Positions 7,332-13,181 of a stretch of 15,117 nt of DNA are shown here, in pieces. The stretch covers positions 1-15,117 of the forward strand of contig ONXY01000205.1 of assembly GCA_900321945.1 (NCBI GenBank), written 5' to 3'. A model generated the notes under the pieces. That model made no database searches, was not told where the DNA came from, and saw only the letters and a program-made list of their open reading frames with translations. The translations under genes and the position numbers were made by a program. The DNA is from an uncultured Eubacteriales bacterium (GTDB lineage Bacteria; Bacillota_A; Clostridia; Christensenellales; Aristaeellaceae). Every line of letters begins with the position of its first letter. Position 1 is the stretch's first letter.

Positions 7332-8815
7332 CCTTTCCTCGCGTCCGCGTAGCAGCAGGAGAGCACCTGCTGGGTCGTCAGGTTCCGGTTTTCAAGAAGC
7401 TCCTTCGTCTCGCCGGCGGCGATGATCTGAATCCGGTCCGCGACCTCCAGCATCTCCTTCAGGTCGGAGGTGACGAATACCACGCCGCGGCCCTGATCCG
7501 CCTCCTCCCGGAGCAGTTTGTGGATTTCGGCCCGTGTCATGACGTCCACCGCCTGGGTGGGCTCGTCGCACAGGAACACCCGGGGATGGGTCATCAGGGT
7601 CTTCGCGAAAACCACCTTCTGCTGGTTGCCGCCGGAGAGCTCGATGGCCCGCTGCTCGGGCCCCGCCATCCGGACCTGCAGCCGTTCCGTCATTTCCCTT
7701 ACTGCGGCGTTTTCCTTCCGCCCGTCCACGACGCCGCGGCGGGCAAAGCCGCTCAGGCAGCTGAGAGTCACGTTCTCCCGTACGGACAGCCCGCCGATCA
7801 GGGCCTTCCCGCGCCGGTCCTCGCTGATCAGCGCCAGCCCTTTCCGGATTGCCGCCGCCGGGGTCAGCTTTTCCCGCTTTCCGAGCAGGGTCACGCTGCC
7901 CTCCGCCGTCGGACGGTATCCGTAAATGCATTCCAGCAGTTCGGTTCTCCCGCTTCCTCCCAGCCCGAAGAGGCCCAGGATCTCCCCGGCCCGCACCTCC
8001 AGGCTCGCGTCCCGCACCGCGCCGTCCCGGCTCCGGATATGCTCCGCCTTCAGCAGAACCTCCCCTCTTCCGTGGCCGCTGTGAACCTTTTCCGCCGACC
8101 AGTTGTCGGTCATCATGCCGATCAGGGTCTCCCGGTCCGTCTCCGCCGTGTTCACGGTTCCGACCATCTCCCCGTTCCGGAACACGGTGATCCGGTCCGT
8201 CAGCCGGAAGATCTCCTCCATCCGGTGCGTCACGTACAGGATGGAGGTTCCCCTCTCCCGAAGGCTTCCGATGATGGAAAACAGCGTCTCGCTTTCCCTG
8301 TCCGTCAGGGAGGCCGTGGGCTCGTCCAGGATCAGCAGCCTGCAGTCGTTCATCATGGCCCGGACGATCTCCAGGCACGTCTGCTGCGGCGGGGACATCT
8401 CCGCGGCGGTCCGGTTCCAGTCCAGCCGGATGCCGACCGCTTCCGCGGTTTCTGTCACTTTCCGTTCCATCGCCTTCCAGTCCACGCGGCCGCCCCGCGT
8501 GGGATAGGGCATGCCCAGATAGGCGTTTTCCACGCCCGTGAAGGTCGGAATCAGGGTCCGGTCCTGATGGATGACGCTGATCCCGCGCTCCCGGGCCTCC
8601 GAGGGCGTGCGGATGTTCAGCGGCCCGTCGTTCCAGAGGATCTCCCCCCCGTCCGGGAAGTAGACGCCGGTCAGGATCTTGATCAGGGTGGATTTTCCCG
8701 CCCCGTTCTCCCCGACCAGGCCGTGCACCTCCCCCGCCTCCAGGCGGAAGCCGATGTCCTTCAGGGCGTAGATCCCGTTGAATTGCTTGGACAGATGCCG
8801 GGTCTGAAGCAGCAT
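7328..8815 (-). CDS. Sugar ABC transporter ATPase with two nucleotide-binding domains (RbsA-like)
   Basis: 495 residues containing two ABC domains. Domain 1 (about 1-240) has an intact Walker A (GENGAGKST, 35-43), Walker B (LLILDEP, Asp165-Glu166) and H-loop His198, but its signature reads SPPQQ (142-146) where SGGQQ or SxGQQ is usual. Domain 2 (about 250-490) has a degenerate Walker A (GLGGSGRT, 285-292, no lysine), as is normal for RbsA relatives, with an intact signature LSGGNQQ (394-400) and DEPTQAVDV. Only the composite site made by Walker A of domain 1 and the signature of domain 2 looks competent. The protein energises uptake through the RbsC-like permease. GGAGG stands shortly before the ATG. 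A stem-loop lies between it and the binding-protein gene. Ribose, galactose, xylose and AI-2 importers share this architecture, so the substrate cannot be named. Confidence 0.96.
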   Translation of the reverse strand: MLLQTRHLSKQFNGIYALKDIGFRLEAGEVHGLVGENGAGKSTLIKILTGVYFPDGGEILWNDGPLNIRTPSEARERGISVIHQDRTLIPTFTGVENAYLGMPYPTRGGRVDWKAMERKVTETAEAVGIRLDWNRTAAEMSPPQQTCLEIVRAMMNDCRLLILDEPTASLTDRESETLFSIIGSLRERGTSILYVTHRMEEIFRLTDRITVFRNGEMVGTVNTAETDRETLIGMMTDNWSAEKVHSGHGRGEVLLKAEHIRSRDGAVRDASLEVRAGEILGLFGLGGSGRTELLECIYGYRPTAEGSVTLLGKREKLTPAAAIRKGLALISEDRRGKALIGGLSVRENVTLSCLSGFARRGVVDGRKENAAVREMTERLQVRMAGPEQRAIELSGGNQQKVVFAKTLMTHPRVFLCDEPTQAVDVMTRAEIHKLLREEADQGRGVVFVTSDLKEMLEVADRIQIIAAGETKELLENRNLTTQQVLSCCYADARKG

Positions 8816-8848
8816 GTTTCCTCCCCCTCCGCGATGGACTTCCGACAG

Positions 8849-8879
8849 AAAGAGGGACGCCCCCTGAACGTCCCCCTTT
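8849..8879 (-). promoter_or_regulatory. Intercistronic stem-loop between binding-protein and ATPase genes
   Basis: In the minus-strand RNA, AAAGGGGGACG pairs with CGTCCCTCTTT over 11 positions, with one G-U wobble and a 9-base loop, and is followed by only a short U run. The wobble becomes an A/C mismatch on the plus strand, so the structure suits the operon transcript. Such elements after the binding-protein gene commonly stabilise its mRNA or act as partial terminators, giving more binding protein than ATPase. It could be either. Confidence 0.6.
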
Positions 8880-8894
8880 CCGTTTCCGCTTTGC

Positions 8895-9833
8895 TTATTC
8901 GGTGATGAAATCCGCCACGTTCTCCAGGGTGATCAGGGTGGCGGGAGCGTACTTTTCTCCCTTCTCGATCTCTTCCCCGTTGAACAGCTTTTCCATCTCG
9001 TCGACGACGATCCTGCCCATTCCCTCGAAGTTCTGGGCCACGGTCGCCTTCAGGTTGCCGCCCTCGGCCACGAGAGCCACCGCCTGCTGGTTGCCGTCCA
9101 CGCCGGTGACGATGACTTCGTCCCGTCCCGCTTCCTTCAGCGCCTGCGTCGCGCCGATGGCCGGCTCGTCCCAGGCCGCCCAGATCGCGGTCACGCTGTC
9201 CTTCTCCGCGTTGGCCAGCAGCAGGTTCTCCACGATGGTCTGCGCGTCGTTGATGGGCTGCTCTGCGGGCACGTGCTGCTCGGTGATCAGGGTGATGTCG
9301 GGATATTCCTTGATCAGGTCGTCAAAGGCTTCGCAGCGCTTCACGACGCCGGGATGCGGCCGGTGGGTCAGGGCGATCACGGTGCCCTTGCCGCCCATCA
9401 GGTCTTCGAAAAGGAACTTCACGATCAGCGTGCCCATCTGGTAGTTGTCGCTGGTGGCGTTCACCTGCATGCCCTCGATGAATCCGCTGTCGCAGCCGAA
9501 CACCGGCACTCCCGCGTCAAAGGCGTCCTGCAGCTGATTGGCGATCTGGGAGGGATCGGCGCTGACCAGGACGATGGCGTCGGTCTGGCCGGACTGGGCC
9601 ACGTTCTCCACCTGGCTCGCCAGCTCGGCAAAATCGTTGTTGGTGTTGATAACGGTCACGACGGCCCCTCTGGATTCCAGGTCGGCCTTCATGTACTCGA
9701 CCATCTGGTTCGTGGTCACGGATCCGAGATACGGCGTCATCAGGGCCACCTGTTTCCCGGCCATGTCCGCCAGAGCGGAAACGCAGCTCAGGGCAAGCAG
9801 CAGGGCGAGTACCAGCGCAGCAAACTTCTTCAT
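8895..9833 (-). CDS. Periplasmic-type sugar-binding protein of the ABC importer (RbsB-like)
   Basis: 312 residues. A signal sequence (MKKFAALVLALLLALSCVSALAD) precedes a type I periplasmic-binding fold (Peripla_BP_4). Export is clear, but Cys17 in ALSC is a poor lipobox, so anchoring as a lipoprotein or cleavage after ALA are both possible. Family segments include ALMTPYLGSVTTNQMVEY, the second-strand DAIVLVSADPSQIANQL, AAWDEPAIGA and TGVDGNQQAV. These match ribose- and galactose-type binding proteins. It captures the external substrate for the RbsA/RbsC-like pair encoded next. The start at 9833 is chosen because AAGGAGG lies eight bases upstream and the signal peptide begins there. An in-frame ATG at 9914 would add 27 basic residues ahead of the signal peptide and lies in the leader. 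First gene of the six-gene operon. Confidence 0.95.
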   Translation of the reverse strand: MKKFAALVLALLLALSCVSALADMAGKQVALMTPYLGSVTTNQMVEYMKADLESRGAVVTVINTNNDFAELASQVENVAQSGQTDAIVLVSADPSQIANQLQDAFDAGVPVFGCDSGFIEGMQVNATSDNYQMGTLIVKFLFEDLMGGKGTVIALTHRPHPGVVKRCEAFDDLIKEYPDITLITEQHVPAEQPINDAQTIVENLLLANAEKDSVTAIWAAWDEPAIGATQALKEAGRDEVIVTGVDGNQQAVALVAEGGNLKATVAQNFEGMGRIVVDEMEKLFNGEEIEKGEKYAPATLITLENVADFITE

Positions 9834-9858
9834 AATCGGTGCCTCCTTGTTTTTCTTA

Positions 9859-9887
9859 TTTTTTCGGCGCCTCCGCGCCGGAAAAAA
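9859..9887 (-). promoter_or_regulatory. Leader hairpin before the sugar operon
   Basis: In the minus-strand transcript, T6, a bulged C and CGGCGC pair with GCGCCG and A6 around a 4-base GGAG loop. The 3' side is A-rich, so it is not a terminator. It sits between the predicted transcription start and the AAGGAGG of the binding-protein gene and may protect the 5' end or tune translation. Confidence 0.5.
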
Positions 9888-9930
9888 CGGTTTGAAATTA
9901 ATTTCATTCTTCACAACTTATTTCGGCTTT

Positions 9931-9959
9931 ATCTTAGTTCGCCGCGGGCCTTTTGTCAA
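9931..9959 (-). promoter_or_regulatory. Sigma-A-type promoter of the sugar/TrpA-like operon
   Basis: On the minus strand, a perfect -35 TTGACA (9959-9954), a 17-base spacer and a -10 TAAGAT (9936-9931) lie about 100 bases before the binding-protein start and just after the trpA stop. The strong boxes suggest a promoter controlled by a repressor, presumably the SorC-family protein encoded at the operon's end. Confidence 0.85.
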
Positions 9960-9969
9960 GTCCGCGGAC
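9942..9969. promoter_or_regulatory. Paired CCGCGG palindromes around the -35 box, candidate operator
   Basis: GTCCGCGGAC (9960-9969), a perfect 10-base palindrome, abuts the -35 box. A second CCGCGG (9942-9947) lies in the spacer, exactly 20 bases away, or about two helical turns. The placement would block RNA polymerase if bound. In GC-rich DNA such words also arise by chance, so this is only a candidate site for the SorC regulator. Confidence 0.35.
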
Positions 9970-9982
9970 CCGGAAATAAATT

Positions 9983-10756
9983 TCAGCCCCGGATGGCCTC
10001 CGTCATGCTCCGGACGTATTCCCCGACGTACGGCGGCGCCTCCCGGCCGTATTTCCCGATGATCTTCATGATCGCCGAGCCGACGATGGCCCCGTCCGAC
10101 ACGTCCGCCATCTTTCTCCCCTGCTCCGGCGTGGAGATTCCGAATCCGACCGCGCACGGGACGTCCGTGTTCTCCCGGATCGCCCGGACGATGCTCCCCA
10201 GGTCCGTGGTGATCTCGCTTCGCGTTCCGGTCACCCCCAGGCTGGACACGATGTAGATGAATCCCTCGGCCTCCCGGGCGATGGCCGCGATCCGGTTCCG
10301 GGACGTCGGCGCCACCAGGGAGATCAGGTCCACTCCGTGCCGGCGGCAGCAGTCCAGAAACTCCCCCTTTTCCTCGAAGGGCACGTCCGGCAGGATCAGC
10401 CCGTCGATCCCGATTTCGGAACAGGTGCCGATGAACCGTTCCGCCCCGTAGGAAAACACCACGTTGGCGTAGGTCATGAACACCATCGGAATCCTGACGT
10501 CCCGCCGCAGTTCCCGCACCAGGCCGAAGATTTTGTCCGTGGTCACGCCGCCGTTCAGCGCCCGCAGGCTGGCCGCCTGAATCACCGGTCCTTCCGCCAT
10601 GGGATCGGAGAAGGGAATCCCCAGCTCGATCAGATCCGCGCCGTTCTCCGCCGCGGCCCTCACCGCCGCGGCGGTGGTTTCCAGATCCGGATCCCCGCAG
10701 GTGATGAAGGCGATAAACGCCTTTCCGTGGTCGAATGCTTTCGCGGTGTTACTCAT
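9983..10756 (-). CDS. trpA: Tryptophan synthase alpha chain
   Basis: 257 residues, normal TrpA length. The alpha subunit cleaves indole-3-glycerol phosphate to indole and glyceraldehyde 3-phosphate and passes indole to TrpB. The motif [17 protein letters not shown] carries catalytic Glu44 (E. coli Glu49). The second acid position, Asp60 in E. coli, is Glu55 here. From memory this PMAEGP variant also occurs in other clostridial TrpA proteins, so activity is expected. [32 protein letters not shown] and GSAIM are all canonical, including the loops facing TrpB and the phosphate. The ATG at 10756 overlaps the trpB stop by 8 bases and has GGAGG six bases upstream. The frame stays open upstream to 10933, but that stretch is trpB out of frame. 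It is expressed from the T-box-controlled trp promoter. No terminator is visible after the stop. Confidence 0.97.
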   Translation of the reverse strand: MSNTAKAFDHGKAFIAFITCGDPDLETTAAAVRAAAENGADLIELGIPFSDPMAEGPVIQAASLRALNGGVTTDKIFGLVRELRRDVRIPMVFMTYANVVFSYGAERFIGTCSEIGIDGLILPDVPFEEKGEFLDCCRRHGVDLISLVAPTSRNRIAAIAREAEGFIYIVSSLGVTGTRSEITTDLGSIVRAIRENTDVPCAVGFGISTPEQGRKMADVSDGAIVGSAIMKIIGKYGREAPPYVGEYVRSMTEAIRG

Positions 10757-11939
10757 ACAGATCCTCCCCCCTGTAGCGGGCGATGGCCGCGCAGTCCTTG
10801 TCTCCCCGTCCCGAAATGGTGACGACCATGATCCTGTCCTTTCCCATTTCCGGAGCCAGCCGCCGGGCGTGGGCGACGGCGTGGGCGGACTCGATGGCGG
10901 GAATGATTCCCTCCGTCCGCGCCAGATACTCAAAGGCCTCCACCGCCTCGTCGTCCGTCACGGGCACGTACTCCGCGCGCCCGATGTCGTGCAGCCAGGC
11001 GTGTTCCGGCCCGACGCCCGGATAATCCAGCCCCGCGGAGATGGAGTACACCGGGGCGATCTGGCCGTACTGATCCTGGCAGAAATAGCTCTTCATGCCG
11101 TGGAAGATCCCGACCCGGCCGACGTTCACGGTGGCCGCGGTCTCGAAGGTGTCGGTGCCGCGCCCGGCGGCCTCGCAGCCGATCAGCCGCACGGAGGGGT
11201 CGCCGATGAAGTGGTAAAAGCTTCCGATGGCGTTGCTTCCGCCTCCGACGCAGGCCAGCACCGCGTCCGGCAGCCGCCCCTCCTTCTCCTGCAGCTGCGC
11301 TTTGATTTCCCGGGAGATCACCGCCTGAAAGTCCCTCACGATGGTTGGAAAAGGATGCGGCCCCATGACGGATCCCAGGCAGTAGTGCGTGTCGTCGATG
11401 CGGGTCGTCCACTCCCGCATGCACTCGTTCACCGCGTCCTTCAGCGTGGCGGTTCCGGTGGTCACGGGCACCACCTTCGCCCCCAGCAGCCGCATGCGGT
11501 ACACGTTCAGCGCCTGCCGCCGGGTGTCCTCCTCTCCCATGAACACGACGCACTCCATGTCCATCAGGGCGGCGGCGGTGGCGGTGGCCACGCCGTGCTG
11601 TCCCGCGCCGGTCTCGGCGATCAGCCGGGTCTTGCCCATCTTCTTCGCCAGCAGCGCCTGCCCGAGCACGTTGTTGATCTTGTGGGCGCCGGTATGGTTC
11701 AGATCCTCCCGCTTCAGGTAGATCTTCGCCCCTCCCAGATCCCGGGTCATCTTCTCCGCGAAGTACAGGCGCGAGGGCCTTCCGGCGTAATCGTTCAGCA
11801 GCGCCGTCAGCTCCCTGTTGAAATCCGGATCCTCCCGGAAATGGTTGTACGCTTCCTCCAGCTCGTTCACGGCGTTCATCAGCGTTTCGGGAATGTACTG
11901 GCCGCCGTGGATCCCGAACCGGCCCCTGGGATTGCTCAT
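10749..11939 (-). CDS. trpB: Tryptophan synthase beta chain
   Basis: 396 residues, the usual TrpB1 length. The PLP-dependent subunit condenses indole with serine to give tryptophan. HTGAHKINN carries the PLP lysine at residue 87, the same number as in Salmonella Trp[10 protein letters not shown] carries catalytic Glu109, GGGSNA is the PLP phosphate cup, and the C-terminal SGRGDKD completes the site. [10 protein letters not shown] and the GRVGIFHG region are canonical for the form that partners TrpA. AAAGGAGG sits eight bases before the ATG. It is the first gene after the tryptophan T-box leader and overlaps trpA by 8 bases. No other trp genes (trpE, D, C, F) are in the window, so the pathway is split or they lie elsewhere. 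Confidence 0.98.
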   Translation of the reverse strand: MSNPRGRFGIHGGQYIPETLMNAVNELEEAYNHFREDPDFNRELTALLNDYAGRPSRLYFAEKMTRDLGGAKIYLKREDLNHTGAHKINNVLGQALLAKKMGKTRLIAETGAGQHGVATATAAALMDMECVVFMGEEDTRRQALNVYRMRLLGAKVVPVTTGTATLKDAVNECMREWTTRIDDTHYCLGSVMGPHPFPTIVRDFQAVISREIKAQLQEKEGRLPDAVLACVGGGSNAIGSFYHFIGDPSVRLIGCEAAGRGTDTFETAATVNVGRVGIFHGMKSYFCQDQYGQIAPVYSISAGLDYPGVGPEHAWLHDIGRAEYVPVTDDEAVEAFEYLARTEGIIPAIESAHAVAHARRLAPEMGKDRIMVVTISGRGDKDCAAIARYRGEDLYE

Positions 11940-11967
11940 CTACGCGTCCTCCTTTGTCTTTCCGGAT

Positions 11968-12000
11968 AAAAAAACCCTGACAGAACTGAATCTGTCAGGG
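11968..12000 (-). terminator. T-box-controlled intrinsic terminator
   Basis: On the minus strand, CCCTGACAGA and TCTGTCAGGG form a perfect 10-base stem with a 6-base loop, followed by seven T. It is the terminator alternative of the T-box switch: its first arm begins with the CCCTG needed to pair with CAGGG of the T-box antiterminator. It lies 28 bases before trpB. Confidence 0.95.
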
Positions 12001-12233
12001 ACGAATGCAAATTCGCGGTGCCACCCTGTTTCACGGCAGTGCCGTGCGCTCTGCGGGATACCATCATATCCCCGGCCATGACGGAGGCCTCCCCGTCGCG
12101 GAATACTCGAATCCTTTCATCCGCGCCCTCAGCGGTCCATCGTACGGCTGCCTTCCGCCCGGATCCCACCATCCCGGACTCTCTGAAGGGGCTTCCCCGT
12201 CGTCTCTCCGCCTCAACGGTTTGTTATTGAATT
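11968..12233 (-). promoter_or_regulatory. Tryptophan T-box leader of trpBA
   Basis: A complete T-box. The conserved antiterminator sequence AGGGTGGCACCGCG is at 12027-12014. A perfect hairpin, CACGGC-act-GCCGTG (12046-12032), lies just before it in the position of stem III. Stem I spans about 12215-12120 and contains CAGAGAGTCCGGG and a specifier-loop segment GATGGACCGCTGAG. The TGG codon at 12139-12137 specifies tryptophan and is followed by the expected purine. The TGGC bulge would pair with a GCCA tRNA end, fitting the G discriminator of bacterial tRNA-Trp. Uncharged tRNA-Trp stabilises the antiterminator and allows trpBA transcription. The RNA start at about 12233 is inferred from the promoter. 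Confidence 0.95.
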
Positions 12234-12239
12234 GCGGTC

Positions 12240-12268
12240 ATTCTACGCCCCGTCTTCGGGAAAGTCAA
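12240..12268 (-). promoter_or_regulatory. Sigma-A-type promoter of the trpBA T-box transcript
   Basis: On the minus strand, TTGACT (12268-12263), a 17-base spacer and TAGAAT (12245-12240) stand just upstream of the T-box stem I, giving a leader of about 290 bases before trpB. Confidence 0.85.
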
Positions 12269-12343
12269 GATCGTTTTGTACAAAAAACAGCCGAAAAACA
12301 TCCGGTCTGTCCGGCCGGATGCTCCGCCTGAGGAAAACTCCGC

Positions 12344-12373
12344 TTGTCTGTCTCCGGAGGTATATGATAGAAT
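12344..12373 (+). promoter_or_regulatory. Extended -10 promoter of the TlpA-like gene
   Basis: TTGTCT (12344-12349), an 18-base spacer and TAGAAT (12368-12373) preceded by TGA, which fits the TGn extended -10 pattern. It lies about 65 bases before the thioredoxin-like gene and is oriented divergently from the trp promoter. Confidence 0.6.
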
Positions 12374-12440
12374 ATCCGATGATCCGGCCGCGCCGGATCC
12401 GGGGCTGGAACGGATTCAGCCCGCGGAAGGGAGTATTGCG

Positions 12441-13055
12441 ATGCATTCGGATCCTGCCGGTTTCATTTCGTTTTTTTCCGCCCGCGGGGCGTTTTCCGCT
12501 TTCCGGAGCCGCCGGAAGTCCGCGGGGCGGGTCCTGCCGGTTTTCTGCGCGGTTCTGGCCGCCGTCTTCCTCCTGTCCGCTTTTCCCGCCGCGGCGGAGG
12601 ATGCGGACGCCGCGGAGAATCCCGCCGTCCCCGCGCCGGATTTCACCCTGACGGATCAGTACGGGGAGGAGCATACGCTCTCCGCGTACCGGGGAAAGGC
12701 GGTCTTTCTGAATTTCTGGACCACCTGGTGCCCCTGGTGCCGGACCGAGATGCCGGATATCGAGTCGCTTTACCATGAACTGGGGGAGAACCGGGAGGAT
12801 GTCGTCTTTCTGGGCATGGCCGCCCCCGGTTCCCATGACACGGCGGACGAGGACGGAGTCGTCTCGTTCCTGGAGGAAAACGGATGGACCTATCCGGTGC
12901 TCATGGATCCCGACGGGACGCTCTTCAGCGTCTACGGCGTTCAGGCCTTCCCCACCACCTGGCTCATCCGCCCGGACGGAACGCTCCTGGGCTACGTTCC
13001 GGGCGCCCTGACGAAGGATCAGATGGCCTCGCTCGTCGAAATGGCTCTGGAATAA
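12441..13055 (+). CDS. TlpA/ResA-like secreted thioredoxin-fold protein
   Basis: 204 residues. Residues about 31-52 form a hydrophobic export or anchor segment (VLPVFCAVLAAVFLLSAFPAAA) after an unusually long basic start; cleavage after AAA or retention as an anchor are both possible. Residues 62-204 are an AhpC/TSA-Redoxin-type thioredoxin domain. FWTTWCPWC carries the redox pair Cys97 and Cys100, and AFPTTWLI carries the cis-proline Pro171. The insert around residues 127-145 (GMAAPGSHDTADEDG) is typical of TlpA/ResA proteins. The likely role is thiol-disulfide exchange outside the membrane. No CcdA electron donor or cytochrome genes are in the window. The ATG at 12441 is preferred because GAAGGGAG lies seven bases upstream; the frame is also open to an earlier ATG at 12276, but that start precedes the promoter. 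Confidence 0.92.
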   Translation: MHSDPAGFISFFSARGAFSAFRSRRKSAGRVLPVFCAVLAAVFLLSAFPAAAEDADAAENPAVPAPDFTLTDQYGEEHTLSAYRGKAVFLNFWTTWCPWCRTEMPDIESLYHELGENREDVVFLGMAAPGSHDTADEDGVVSFLEENGWTYPVLMDPDGTLFSVYGVQAFPTTWLIRPDGTLLGYVPGALTKDQMASLVEMALE

Positions 13056-13060
13056 ACGGA

Positions 13061-13098
13061 AACGGAAAAATAGCGCCCCGTATTCCGCTTTTTCCGTT
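13061..13098 (+). terminator. Inverted repeat after the TlpA-like gene, probable terminator
   Basis: AACGGAAAAA, a 2-base bulge (TA) and GCG pair with CGC and TTTTTCCGTT around a 10-base loop, starting 6 bases after the stop codon. The U run is inside the 3' arm rather than after it, so it is an atypical terminator and could instead be an mRNA 3'-end stabiliser. Confidence 0.45.
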
Positions 13099-13181
13099 CT
13101 GTACGCTCCGGCCGGCGCGCGGTATGCTGTCCGCGTCCGGAGTTTTTCGGATCAGACTGATGAAAACGGAGGAATCAAGGC

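Noticed and set aside
3217..9833. Calling the operon an AI-2 (lsr) system
   Set aside because: The kinase resembles XylB rather than LsrK, only one permease is present, and there are no LsrF or LsrG homologues. Only the functional logic is similar.
9834..9914. Upstream ATG for the sugar-binding protein
   Set aside because: It would put 27 basic residues before a clean signal peptide and falls within the leader hairpin; the ATG at 9833 has AAGGAGG at ideal spacing.
10757..10933. Upstream start for trpA
   Set aside because: The added 59 residues are trpB sequence read out of frame; the start at 10756 has GGAGG and matches the normal TrpA N-terminus.
12276..12440. Earlier ATG for the TlpA-like gene
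   Set aside because: It precedes the predicted promoter at 12344-12373 and lacks a ribosome site; the ATG at 12441 has GAAGGGAG and gives a signal or anchor segment near the N-terminus.
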